A stretch of DNA of 64,000 bases from Streptomyces fulvoviolaceus (GTDB taxonomy: Bacteria > Actinomycetota > Actinomycetes > Streptomycetales > Streptomycetaceae). This document shows positions 51,610 through 60,080 of the stretch, piece by piece. Position 1 is the first letter of the stretch. Each line of letters starts with the position of its first letter. The notes beneath the pieces were generated by a model. It was not told the origin of the DNA. It saw only the letters and a program-made list of their open reading frames with translations, and did not search any database. The stretch covers positions 62,001 through 126,000 of the forward strand of contig NZ_JOEY01000004.1 in assembly GCF_000718165.1 (NCBI RefSeq), given 5' to 3'. A program made the translations under genes and the position numbers.

Positions 51610-52833
51610 ATGATCGAGGCAGTCGGCCTGACCAAGCGCTACGGCGACAAGACCGCTGTGTACAACCTTTCCTTCCAGGTGCGGCCCGGTGCCGTCACCG
51701 GCTTCCTGGGGCCCAACGGCTCCGGCAAGTCGACGACGATGCGGATGATCCTCGGCCTGGACAACCCCACGACGGGGCAGGTGACGATCGGCGGCTACCC
51801 GTACCGCAAGCTGCCCAACGCCCCCCGCCAGGTGGGCGCCCTGCTCGACGCCAAGGCCGTGCACGGCGGACGGCACGCGCGCAACCACCTGCTGTGCCTG
51901 GCTCAGCTGTCGGGCATCCCGGCCCGCCGGGTGGACGAGGTGCTCGGCGTGGTCGGCCTCCAGGACGTGGCGAAGAAGCGCTCCAAGGGCTTCTCCCTCG
52001 GCATGGGCCAGCGGCTCGGCATCGCCGCCGCACTGCTCGGCGACCCTCAGGTTCTGCTGTTCGACGAGCCGGTCAACGGCCTCGACCCCGAGGGCATCCT
52101 CTGGGTCCGCAACCTGATGAAGGCGCTCGCCGCGGAGGGACGTACGGTCTTCGTCTCCTCCCACCTCATGAGCGAGATGGCGCTGACCGCCGACCACCTG
52201 ATCGTCATCGGACGTGGGCAGCTGCTCGCCGACATGAGCATCAAGGACTTCATCTCGGCGAACTCCGCCGACTTCGCGCGCGTGCGGACGCCCGACACCG
52301 AGCCCCAGCTGCGCGAGAAGCTGTCGTCCGCGCTCACCGAGGCGGGCGGACACGTACTGCCCGAGCAGGACGGCGGGCTGCGGGTGACGGGACTGCCGCT
52401 GCCGCGCATCAGCGACATCGCGCACGACACGGACGTACGCCTGTGGGAGCTGTCGCCGCACCAGGCCTCGCTGGAGGAGGCGTACATGCGGATGACGCAG
52501 GGCGCCGTCGACTACCGCTCGACCATCGACCAGAAGGCCGGCCTCCAGCAGCCCATGCCGCCCGGCGCGCAGCCGCCGATGCCGGTGCCCGGGCAGGGCC
52601 AGCCCGGCTGGTACGCCCCGCCGCCGCCCCAGCAGGGCGGGCAGCCGTTCGCACCGCCGGTCCCGCAGGGACAGCCGGTGCAGCCGATGCAGCCGCCCGC
52701 GAGCCCCTACGGCGCCCCTGCCGGGCCCGGTGCGGGCGCGCCCAACCCGTACGCCGCCCAGGCGCCCGCCGCGCCGCCCGCCGCTCCCGCGGCCCCCGCC
52801 TCCGACCTGACCAAGCCCGAGGACGCCCGATGA
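51610..52833 (+). CDS. ABC transporter ATP-binding protein (pair 2) with Pro-rich tail
   Basis: 407 residues. The ATPase core is closely similar to that at 49662 (GPNGSGKSTTMRMILGLDN, KGFSLGMGQRLGIAAALL, LLFDEPVNGLDPEG, SSHLMSEM). After about residue 310 comes a 95-residue tail rich in Pro, Gln, Gly and Ala (QPPMPVPGQGQPGWYAPPPP), absent from the paralogue, which looks like a disordered linker or interaction segment. The ATG overlap of the next gene shows coupling to its own permease. Substrate unknown. Confidence 0.92.
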   Translation: MIEAVGLTKRYGDKTAVYNLSFQVRPGAVTGFLGPNGSGKSTTMRMILGLDNPTTGQVTIGGYPYRKLPNAPRQVGALLDAKAVHGGRHARNHLLCLAQLSGIPARRVDEVLGVVGLQDVAKKRSKGFSLGMGQRLGIAAALLGDPQVLLFDEPVNGLDPEGILWVRNLMKALAAEGRTVFVSSHLMSEMALTADHLIVIGRGQLLADMSIKDFISANSADFARVRTPDTEPQLREKLSSALTEAGGHVLPEQDGGLRVTGLPLPRISDIAHDTDVRLWELSPHQASLEEAYMRMTQGAVDYRSTIDQKAGLQQPMPPGAQPPMPVPGQGQPGWYAPPPPQQGGQPFAPPVPQGQPVQPMQPPASPYGAPAGPGAGAPNPYAAQAPAAPPAAPAAPASDLTKPEDAR

Positions 52834-53702
52834 GCACCCCGCAGCCCCCGATGCCGCAGGCCCCGGCGCCGAACTGGCAGCCGGCGCCCGGACCGTCGTA
52901 CCCCAGCTACACCTCGCCGATCCCGGTCGTGCGCACGCACCTCGGGCACGCGATCGCCTCGGAGTGGACGAAGATCAGGTCGGTGCGCTCCACGATGTGG
53001 ACGCTGGGCGTGTTCGTGCTGCTCAACGTCGGCATCGGCCTCGGGACCGCCGCGCTGGTCGCCGCCAACGCGGGCGCGGGCAGCCTGAGGGACGAGAACC
53101 CGCTGTCCTTCGGCTTCTTCGGGCTGCTGCTCGGCTGCATGTGCGTCATCACGCTCGGCGTGCTGACCACGGCCTCCGAGTACGGCACCGGCATGATCCG
53201 GACCACGGCGGTGGCCTGCCCCTCGCGCGGCCGGGTGCTGACGGCGAAGGCGATCGTGTTCTTCTCGGTCGCGTTCGTGGTCACCCTGGTCTCGGTGCTC
53301 GTCGTCGCCCTCGCGGACGTGGCGCTGCTGGACGGCGCCAGGGAAGCGACCGGCGAGGAGTGGCTGAAGGGCACCGTCGGCATCTCGCTCTACATCGCGC
53401 TGCTCGGCCTGCTCTCGCTCCTCGTCGGCTCGATCATCCGGCACTCGGCGGGCGCGATCACCATCATGATCGGCCTGGTGCTGGCCCCGCTGGTCATCGC
53501 GCTGTTCATGTTCTCGGAGTCCCTGGACAGCCTGCGCCAGGCCCTGTTCGAGTACTCCATCCCGAACCAGCTGAGCGTCTTCTACTCCAACTCGCTCACC
53601 GAGTCCGGCCCGTCCGGCTGGGACCCGCTGTGGATCGCGCTGGGCGTGACGGCGGCGGCCTTCGCCGCCGCGTACGCGCTGCTGGAGAAGCGGGACGTCT
53701 GA
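52830..53702 (+). CDS. ABC-2 type transporter permease (pair 2)
   Basis: 290 residues. A 45-residue Pro-rich cytosolic start (MSTPQPPMPQAPAPNWQPA) resembles the tail of its ATPase, then AIASEWTKIRSVRSTMWTLG and six helices follow as in pair 1; LTTASEYGTGMIRTTAVACP corresponds to the coupling loop. ATGA overlap with the ATPase gene. The shared Pro-rich extensions suggest the two proteins bind each other or a common third partner. Confidence 0.9.
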   Translation: MSTPQPPMPQAPAPNWQPAPGPSYPSYTSPIPVVRTHLGHAIASEWTKIRSVRSTMWTLGVFVLLNVGIGLGTAALVAANAGAGSLRDENPLSFGFFGLLLGCMCVITLGVLTTASEYGTGMIRTTAVACPSRGRVLTAKAIVFFSVAFVVTLVSVLVVALADVALLDGAREATGEEWLKGTVGISLYIALLGLLSLLVGSIIRHSAGAITIMIGLVLAPLVIALFMFSESLDSLRQALFEYSIPNQLSVFYSNSLTESGPSGWDPLWIALGVTAAAFAAAYALLEKRDV

Positions 53703-53710
53703 GAGGACCC

Positions 53711-54052
53711 CTAGAACTTCGGCGCGTTACGGGACCGCTGCACCCGCGAGGTGCGGCGGTCCCGCGCGTTCCAGCAGGCCTTGTGCCAGTGGCGGCGCTC
53801 GTCGACACCCGAGTGGTCGGGCCAGGCCACCACGTGCGGGACGCCGTCCGGGATCATCTGGTCGCAGCCCGGGCAGCGGTACGTCTTGCCCTGGGCGCTT
53901 GCCCCCGCCACATGGCGGACGTTCCACTCCTCGCCCCGCCAGCTCTCCGCGGACTGGAAGCCGCCGTAGCGGCCCGAACGGTCGTCCTCGGCACTCCCGC
54001 CGGCCGAGCCTGACGAACCAGCTCCCTTGGGTCGGTTGCGACGCGGGGACAC
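53711..54052 (-). CDS. Small zinc-finger-like protein of unknown function
   Basis: 113 residues. A basic start (VSPRRNRPKGAGSSGSAGG) leads to YRCPGCDQMIPDGVPHVVAW, then HSGVDERRHWHKACWNARDRR. CxxC with the later HWHxxC gives a plausible single zinc site, similar in layout to HNH/treble-clef fingers, but no nuclease active site is evident. GTG at 54052 is selected because earlier frame positions add nothing typical. The family is common in Streptomyces and is often labelled ATP/GTP-binding without visible reason. Converges on ABC pair 2. Confidence 0.7.
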   Translation of the reverse strand: MSPRRNRPKGAGSSGSAGGSAEDDRSGRYGGFQSAESWRGEEWNVRHVAGASAQGKTYRCPGCDQMIPDGVPHVVAWPDHSGVDERRHWHKACWNARDRRTSRVQRSRNAPKF

Positions 54053-54275
54053 AGAACACCTCACGGGGCTATACAGGATGCAGGGGCTGTGTCCAGCCTA
54101 CGCGGCGCGGACCGGGGTAGGCGTGGGGAACCAACCCCCACAAGTCCCCCTCCGGGGGGACCCATTCTGCAGACAATCCGTAAATCTCTTCGCCAGGCCG
54201 TGTCCTCGGCACGTGTCAGACGGTTATGCCCTGTGGGGGAGCTCCGTGTCGGGGCCAAGGAAGCAGGAAAAGCAC

Positions 54276-55304
54276 ATGCGCGTAGGAAGTTTCGTGTTGG
54301 CGGCCCAGTTCCCGGGGCAGGGCCAGGGGGAGGCGCTGCACCGCGCGGTCCGCTCGGCCGAGGTCGCGGAGGAGGCCGGGCTCGACGCGGTCTGGCTGGC
54401 CGAGCACCACTTCGTGCCGTACGGCACCTGTCCGTCGGCGATCACCCTGGCCGCGTTACTGCTGGGACGCACCCGGCGCATCCGGGTCGGCACCGCCGTC
54501 AGCGTGCTGCCCACCGTCCACCCCGTCGCCCTCGGCGAACAGGCCGCGCTGCTGCACCTGACGAGCGGCGGCCGCTTCTCGCTGGGTGTGGGACGCGGCG
54601 GGCCGTGGGTCGACCTGGAGGTGTTCGGCGCGGGCCTGGAGGCGTACGAGAAGGGGTTCCCGGAATCACTCGATCTGTTGGTGCGGTGGCTGCGCGAACC
54701 GTCGGTCGCGGCCTCGGGAGAGCGCTTCTCCTTCCGTGAAGTGCCCGTCGTACCGCGGCCGTCGGAGTCGCTGTCGGAGACCGCGGGACCGGAGGTCGTC
54801 CTCGCGTGCACGTCGCCGGCGAGCGTACGGCTGGCCGCCGAGCGCGGGCTGCCGATGCTCCTCGGGATGCACATCGGGGACGAAGAAAAGGCCGAGATGG
54901 TGTCCCTGTGGCGCAAGCTCGCGCGTGCGGCGGGGCGTTCATCGGAGGAGGTCCTCGGCGCGGCCCATGTCTCGGCGGGCGTCTGCCAGATCGCGGACCG
55001 GCGCACCGACGCCGTGGAGACGCTGGTGAAGGCGATGCCGGGCTGGCTGCGGCAGGGGCTCGGCGCCCATGTCACGGTGGACGGCCGCGAGCGCCCGATG
55101 CGCGACCCGCTGGCGTACACCGAACTGCTCTGCGGGCTGCACCCGGTGGGCACTCCGCGGCTGTGCGCCGACCGCCTCGCGGCGACCAGCGAGCGGACCG
55201 GCATCTCCCGCTTCGCCCTGCTCGTCGAGGGCTCGGGAGACCTGGCTGCCACCGAGGAGAACGTACGACGGCTGGGTGCCGAAGTGCTCCCGCATCTCGG
55301 CTGA
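54276..55304 (+). CDS. LLM class flavin-dependent oxidoreductase
   Basis: 342 residues of the luciferase-like TIM barrel family. Typical sequence: AEEAGLDAVWLAEHHFVPYG (strand with WLAEHHF), TRRIRVGTAVSVLPTVHPV, GGRFSLGVGRGGPWVDLEVFG and the late GTPRLCADRLAATSERTGI. It uses FMNH2 or F420; FMN is more likely for the EHHF subgroup. Substrate unknown. A weak CAGGAAAA lies before the ATG at 54276. It stands alone between convergent and divergent neighbours, with no reductase next to it. Confidence 0.88.
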   Translation: MRVGSFVLAAQFPGQGQGEALHRAVRSAEVAEEAGLDAVWLAEHHFVPYGTCPSAITLAALLLGRTRRIRVGTAVSVLPTVHPVALGEQAALLHLTSGGRFSLGVGRGGPWVDLEVFGAGLEAYEKGFPESLDLLVRWLREPSVAASGERFSFREVPVVPRPSESLSETAGPEVVLACTSPASVRLAAERGLPMLLGMHIGDEEKAEMVSLWRKLARAAGRSSEEVLGAAHVSAGVCQIADRRTDAVETLVKAMPGWLRQGLGAHVTVDGRERPMRDPLAYTELLCGLHPVGTPRLCADRLAATSERTGISRFALLVEGSGDLAATEENVRRLGAEVLPHLG

Positions 55305-55394
55305 AAGTGGAACGTCCCTGTCCGGCACGGAGCTTGCCGCCCCAGTACTGATGCACCTCCCGCGTACGGAGCGGCAAGCAAGCGGCGCGCTGCG

Positions 55395-55787
55395 TCAGCA
55401 GTCCCGGAACTCCGGCGACTGGTTCAGCAGCTGACTGCGGACCGAGGTGAAGCGGGTCAGCGTCTCGTCGACCGTGGTGTCCAACGGGAACACCGCCACG
55501 CGGTGGCAGTTCTGGAAGGCCAGCCGCACCCCGAAGTGCCGCTGCAGCGCGCCGCGTATCGCGTCACTCGCAAGCGCACGCAGCAGCTGGCCGCGTGCCT
55601 GCTCGTCCGGCGGCGGCGTCTGGTTGTCGGCGAACTGGCCGCCGTCCACCTTCAGCTGAGCCACCAGGGAGCTGATCATCTCCCATGCGTAGGGCAGGGA
55701 GGTCCGGACGCAGTCGACGAATTCCGCTTCGTCGACCTCGCCTCGCTCGGCCTTCTCGAGTAGGGCCGGTGAGACGTCGAGCGACAT
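55395..55787 (-). CDS. SCO5389-family conserved protein
   Basis: 130 residues, soluble and mostly helical. SPALLEKAERGEVDEAEFVD, TSLPYAWEMISSLVAQLKV and GALQRHFGVRLAFQNCHRVA are well-formed; CVRTSLPYAWEM is a striking motif. It matches a small family named after S. coelicolor SCO5389, function unknown. ATG at 55787 has GAGAGGAGAA at ideal distance. Divergent from nucS, with a 250-base spacer. Confidence 0.8.
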   Translation of the reverse strand: MSLDVSPALLEKAERGEVDEAEFVDCVRTSLPYAWEMISSLVAQLKVDGGQFADNQTPPPDEQARGQLLRALASDAIRGALQRHFGVRLAFQNCHRVAVFPLDTTVDETLTRFTSVRSQLLNQSPEFRDC

Positions 55788-56019
55788 GGGTTCTCCTCTC
55801 GCACCCCTGTGGACAACAGGGGTTGCCGGACAGATGAGGGAGTTCGCGATACCGAACACGCTCAGTACACGTCTCGCGACCTCCCGTTTACTACGGTAAG
55901 CAACGGACGGTGACGGCACCAGGAGAATGCGTACAAAGAGCGTCCTCAATGGGCCCACAATCGGCCACAACTGAACACGGGTCTTCCGGGCCGAATCGCG
56001 TGGACATGCGCCCGTCGAG

Positions 56020-56025
56020 TAGCGT
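56020..56025 (+). promoter_or_regulatory. -10 box of the leaderless nucS transcript
   Basis: TAGCGT ends eight bases before the ATG at 56034; no ribosome site is present. Confidence 0.55.
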
Positions 56026-56033
56026 TGCCGACC

Positions 56034-56705
56034 ATGCGTCTCGTCATTGCCCGGTGTTCCGTCGACTACGCGGGCCGGCTCACCGCCCACCTGCCCTCGG
56101 CCCCCCGTCTGATCCTGGTGAAGGCGGACGGCAGCGTCTCGATCCACGCGGACGACCGGGCCTACAAGCCCCTGAACTGGATGTCGCCGCCCTGCACGTT
56201 GAAGGAGGGTTCGGGCGATGAAGAGGGCGTCTGGACCGTCATCAACAAGGGCGGCGAGAAGCTGATCATCACGATGGAGGAGATCCTCCACGACTCCTCG
56301 CACGAACTCGGCGTGGACCCCGGCCTGATCAAGGACGGCGTGGAAGCACACCTTCAGGAGCTCCTCGCCGACCGCATCGACACCCTCGGCGACGGCTACA
56401 CCCTCATCCGCCGCGAGTACATGACGGCCATCGGTCCGGTCGACATCCTGTGCCGGGACGCCGAGGGCGGGACCGTCGCGGTCGAGATCAAGCGACGCGG
56501 CGAGATCGACGGCGTCGAGCAACTCACGCGCTACCTCGAGCTGTTGAACCGCGACCCCCATCTCGCCCCGGTCCGCGGCGTCTTCGCCGCGCAGGAGATC
56601 AAGCCGCAGGCCCGCGTCCTCGCGACCGACCGCGGGATCGGCTGCACGGTCCTCGACTACGACGCCCTGCGGGGCATCGAGGACGACAAGCTGCGGTTGT
56701 TCTGA
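56034..56705 (+). CDS. nucS: Mismatch-specific endonuclease NucS/EndoMS
   Basis: 223 residues, the normal length. N-terminal beta-barrel DNA-binding domain ([20 protein letters not shown]) and C-terminal RecB-like nuclease with Asp137 in GPVDILC, Glu151-x-Lys153 in VEIKRRG and QLTRYLELL. NucS cuts both strands at G-T, G-G and T-T mismatches and replaces MutS/MutL repair in Actinobacteria, aided by the beta clamp; the C-terminal DDKLRLF is the clamp-binding type of ending. Leaderless start. A 23-bp hairpin terminates it. Confidence 0.96.
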   Translation: MRLVIARCSVDYAGRLTAHLPSAPRLILVKADGSVSIHADDRAYKPLNWMSPPCTLKEGSGDEEGVWTVINKGGEKLIITMEEILHDSSHELGVDPGLIKDGVEAHLQELLADRIDTLGDGYTLIRREYMTAIGPVDILCRDAEGGTVAVEIKRRGEIDGVEQLTRYLELLNRDPHLAPVRGVFAAQEIKPQARVLATDRGIGCTVLDYDALRGIEDDKLRLF

Positions 56706-56719
56706 CGGTCGCTTCCCTA

Positions 56720-56768
56720 CGGCACAGAAGGGCCCGGTCCATCGGATGGACCGGGCCCTTCTGTGCCG
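56720..56768. terminator. Very strong bidirectional terminator
   Basis: CGGCACAGAAGGGCCCGGT plus CCAT (56720-56742) pairs perfectly with 56746-56768 over 23 base pairs around a three-base CGG loop. It lies between the convergent nucS and ATPase genes and ends just before the latter's stop, serving both. Confidence 0.95.
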
Positions 56769-56772
56769 AGCG

Positions 56773-59337
56773 TCAGATCACCGGCTTCGAGCTGCTCGCC
56801 GAGGCGGCGTCGCTGCTCTCCGGGGCGCCGGCGGAGCTGCTGGTCTCCGCCGGGGAGGACGAGACGGGGCCACTGGCCGAGTCGGAAGTGGTCGGCGTCG
56901 TGTCCGTCGGAGTGACGGTGGGCGTCTCCGTCGGGGTTTCCGTCGGGGTTTCCGTGGGCGTCTCCGTCGGAGTTTCCGTCGGCGGCTTCGACGTCGACGT
57001 CGGCGGCTTCGACGTGGGTGTCCTCGTCGGCGACTTGGTCGGCGAACTCGACGAACTGCCGCCCTGCGTCCCGCTCGGGTCGTCGGACGGCTCCGCCGTG
57101 TCCGTCGGGGTCGGGTCGTCGGAGGTGCCGTAGGTCCCGTCGGGGCCCGGGTCGGTGGGACGGCTGGTCGCCGTGCCGGTGTCGCCGTTGCCGTCGTCGT
57201 TCTTCGGCACGTCGGCGCCCAGGCTGCCGTCGTCCGCGCCCTGGCTGGCCGACGGGTTGACGCCGACCTGGTCGGACGGGTTGTCGGTGTCGGGGTTGGA
57301 GGTGGCGCCGAGCGTCACCACCGTGCCGAGCACGGCCACGAGCAGCGCGCCCGCGCCGGCCGCCACCAGGTTGCGCTTGGCGAGACCCTTGAGGCCGCCC
57401 CGGGCCTTGCGTGACGGGGCGGGCGACGGCGACGTGGCCCGGTGGACGACGATGGTCTGCGAGTCACCCACGGGCGGCTGCAGCGGCGGGAAGGCCGCGG
57501 GCACCCCTCCCGGCGGCGACGCCGACTCCTCGTACCGGGCGTCGGGCACCTCCTCGCCCGCCATGGCGCCGAGGCGGGCCAGTCCGGGCGCGGTGCCGTC
57601 GCGGTCGGAGACCAGGGCGAGGGCACGGCGGCCCGCTACGGTGCCGCGCTTGTCGGCGACCGCACCGCGCAGGCCGACGGAGGACTCCAGCTCGGTGCGG
57701 GCCCGGTCGAGCTGGCCGCCGCAGAGCGCGAGGATGCCCAGCTCGTGGTGGAAGTAGGCCTGTTCGGAGACCTCGCCGGAGAGCCGGGAGGCCTCGGCAC
57801 CGGACCGCAGGGCCCGCTCCCAGGCACCCCAGTGGCCGCCCGCTGCGAACGCGGGAGCCGCCGTGCGGGCCAGCTGCACGGTGGCGCTCTCCTCGCCCTC
57901 GCCGGGCGCGGTCGTCGTCGGCGCCAGAATGCCGAGGGCGGCGAGCAGGGCGTCCGCCTCGGCGCACACCCGCTCCGGGGTGACCGAGGGATGTCCGGCC
58001 CACCAGCCGTAGTGCTGGGCGGCGGCGAGGGCGCGGGCCTCGACACCGTCGCCGTATCCGGCGGCCTCCAGCTGGGTCAGCACACCGGCGGCGAGCCGGT
58101 AACGGGAGCCGACCGGGGAGACGAGCCCGCTGTCGGCGAGTTCACCGAGCGCGGCGTCCGCGTGGGTGTCGCCGACCAGCGCGGGCAGATGGGCCTGGTG
58201 CGGCACCTCGCCGCCGAGCGCGACGGCGAACCGCAGGGTGGCGCGCGCCGACTCGCTGAGCCGGGCGGCGAGCAGCGGCGCGGGCGCGGCGGCCTCGCCG
58301 AGCGCCGGCAGGGGTACGTCCTCACCCTCGTCGGCGTCGGGACCGAAAGGCGCGTCGAGGGGTGCGTCGAAAGGCGCGTCCACGGGCGGCGCGTCCGCGA
58401 ACACGCCGAACTCGTCGACGGCGCTCGCGTCGGCCCGGAGCCGGTCGCGCTGCCGCAGCAGGGCGCCGGCCTGGACGAAGCGCAGCGGCAGACCCTCGGA
58501 CTCGAACCAGAGGTCGCCCGCCCAGTTCGACTCCTCCTCGGTGAGGACCCGGCCGACGGCACGCTCCAGGAGCTCCACGCCGTCGCCTCGGTCCAGGCCG
58601 CCGAGGAAGACCTCTTCGAGCGCGGAGTCGGCGGACGGGGCGGGCACGTCGGGCGTGGCCGCGATCAGGAAGGCGCACTCGGGAGTCGCGTCGAGGAGCT
58701 CGTCGAGGGCGGCACCGCCGAACTCGATGTCGTCGAGGACGACGACCGCACCGATCTCCCGGACGTGGGTGAGCAGCTGGTCCCGGTCGGGGCGGTACAG
58801 GGGCGAGTTGTAGACGGCGTAGAAGAGGTCGTAGAGCAGGTCGCTCGCCGTGCGGTGGAAGCCGGTGAGGCGGACCACGCCGTCGGGGGCGAGGTCCGCG
58901 CAGTCCTCGGCGACGAGGTCGAGGAGGCTGGTGCGGCCGGTGCCGGCCGCACCGGTGAGGCGTACGGAACGGCCGCGGGCGAGCAGCCGTACGAGACGCT
59001 CGCGCTCGTCCTGGCGGGCCAGGAGCGGCAGCGCGCGCCGGGTCGGTCCGGGCGGGACGGGCGGCTTGGCCGCGCGGTCCACCTCGGCACGCTCGGCCGC
59101 GCCGAACTTCTCGGGCCGGGCCGGTCGCTCGCCCGGCGGGCAGGCCTCTATCTCGCTGCCGTCGACGGGATTGACGGTGAGCAGGAAGTCGCCGGCGACG
59201 AGCTGCACCGTGCGGGCCAGCGCCGGCGCGTGCTGGCCGAAGTCGGGTGTGAGGGGGTCCCTGGGCGGGCGCTGACGGGGCGTACTGCCGTCCCCGTCAT
59301 GGCCGTACTCCTCGGGTCCCCGGTTGTTCGGGTCCAT
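56773..59337 (-). CDS. Large AAA/NB-ARC-like ATPase with membrane anchor and PT-repeat exterior
   Basis: 854 residues. A variable N-terminus (1-105) precedes an ATPase module with Walker A TGAAGTGRTSLL (128-139) and Walker B AVVVLDDIEF (197-206), then winged-helix and helical-repeat regions (HYGWWAGHPS; EQAYFHHELGILALCGGQLD resembling TPR). An acidic Ala/Pro insert (APPVDAPFDAPLDAPF) lies near 325. One membrane helix (LVAAGAGALLVAVLGTVVTL, about 670-690) is followed by a 160-residue Ser/Thr/Pro stalk with PTETPTET repeats ending SSSKPVI. The shape suggests an internal signalling ATPase fixed to the envelope. Function unknown. Confidence 0.78.
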   Translation of the reverse strand: MDPNNRGPEEYGHDGDGSTPRQRPPRDPLTPDFGQHAPALARTVQLVAGDFLLTVNPVDGSEIEACPPGERPARPEKFGAAERAEVDRAAKPPVPPGPTRRALPLLARQDERERLVRLLARGRSVRLTGAAGTGRTSLLDLVAEDCADLAPDGVVRLTGFHRTASDLLYDLFYAVYNSPLYRPDRDQLLTHVREIGAVVVLDDIEFGGAALDELLDATPECAFLIAATPDVPAPSADSALEEVFLGGLDRGDGVELLERAVGRVLTEEESNWAGDLWFESEGLPLRFVQAGALLRQRDRLRADASAVDEFGVFADAPPVDAPFDAPLDAPFGPDADEGEDVPLPALGEAAAPAPLLAARLSESARATLRFAVALGGEVPHQAHLPALVGDTHADAALGELADSGLVSPVGSRYRLAAGVLTQLEAAGYGDGVEARALAAAQHYGWWAGHPSVTPERVCAEADALLAALGILAPTTTAPGEGEESATVQLARTAAPAFAAGGHWGAWERALRSGAEASRLSGEVSEQAYFHHELGILALCGGQLDRARTELESSVGLRGAVADKRGTVAGRRALALVSDRDGTAPGLARLGAMAGEEVPDARYEESASPPGGVPAAFPPLQPPVGDSQTIVVHRATSPSPAPSRKARGGLKGLAKRNLVAAGAGALLVAVLGTVVTLGATSNPDTDNPSDQVGVNPSASQGADDGSLGADVPKNDDGNGDTGTATSRPTDPGPDGTYGTSDDPTPTDTAEPSDDPSGTQGGSSSSSPTKSPTRTPTSKPPTSTSKPPTETPTETPTETPTETPTETPTVTPTDTTPTTSDSASGPVSSSPAETSSSAGAPESSDAASASSSKPVI
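56905..57000 (-). repeat. Short in-gene repeats coding PTET units
   Basis: A 12-base unit (sense CCGACGGAAACC or a synonymous form) recurs five to six times inside the ATPase gene, giving Pro-Thr-Glu-Thr repeats. Silent changes between copies suggest an old expansion kept for its peptide, with possible length variation. Confidence 0.7.
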
Positions 59338-59584
59338 AGGTTTCAAGCCCCCCAAAAGCGTCTCGTGTGCCGATTGCGGCCCCTCCCGGCCTGTTGCACA
59401 CCGCGCTGTCGCTTCTGGTCCGGGCCCGCTGGAAGGGAATTAGGCAGCGGGCGACCGAACCCTAAACCTTCGCACAGTATCTACGACAGCCCGGGGTACC
59501 GCGCCGTTCGAGACGTCACAGTCTCGTGAGGATTGCGCGCGTCGTGCGTTGCGTGGACGCCTGCCGAGGTCTCCCCCGAAACAC

Positions 59585-59609
59585 GTGACACTTCCGGCGG
59601 AAGTGTCAC
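59585..59609 (-). terminator. Hairpin overlapping the STAS gene stop codon
   Basis: GTGACACTTCC (59585-59595) and GGAAGTGTCAC (59599-59609) form an 11-bp perfect stem with a GGC loop. The right arm includes the stop codon of the STAS gene (59606-59608). Confidence 0.7.
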
Positions 59610-59929
59610 ACTCGGGGCAGTGACTCCACCCCGATACCACCCTCGATCGCCAGGATCCGGTGCAGCCGGGTGGCGACCAACAGGCGCTGCATCTGCGGCG
59701 GTACGCGACGCAGCACCAGGCGTCGGCCGCAGCGGCCGGCACGTCGGTGCGCCCCCATGATCACCCCGAGTCCGGTGGCGTCCCAGGAGTCCAGCTCGGA
59801 CAGATCGAGCACCAGGTCGCCGACTCCGTCGTCGACGGCCGAGTGCAGGACCGTACGGGCGTCCGCCGCGCTGCGGACGTCGAGGCGGCCCCCGACGACC
59901 AGCTCGGCGTGGTCGCCCCTGATGTACAT
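59606..59929 (-). CDS. STAS-domain anti-anti-sigma factor
   Basis: 107 residues. AELVVGGRLDVRSAADARTVL begins the fold and LDLSELDSWDATGLGVIMGA contains the phosphorylation loop, where DATG replaces the common DSSG, so a threonine would be the phosphate acceptor. Such proteins bind anti-sigma kinases and free a stress sigma factor when unphosphorylated. No kinase or sigma gene is adjacent, so its partner must be encoded elsewhere. The ATG at 59929 has GGGGAG five bases upstream. The longer in-frame extension is unlikely. Confidence 0.88.
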   Translation of the reverse strand: MYIRGDHAELVVGGRLDVRSAADARTVLHSAVDDGVGDLVLDLSELDSWDATGLGVIMGAHRRAGRCGRRLVLRRVPPQMQRLLVATRLHRILAIEGGIGVESLPRV

Positions 59930-60080
59930 ATGCGCTCCCCGAGAGTGCGTGTCGTACTCCACGAATGTGATGTCCGGTGATGCCACCTCTGACTGCGTTG
60001 AGCGGTCATAGGTTGCCGTCCGTAAGCGAACCGATACCGAATTCACCCCCCGGTGTGATGCGCGAGGGGTCTGTGCGGTT

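Noticed and set aside
57442..59529. Plus-strand open frame of about 700 codons opposite the ATPase gene
   Set aside because: Composition is typical of an antisense shadow; the minus strand has Walker motifs, a membrane helix and a normal third-position bias.
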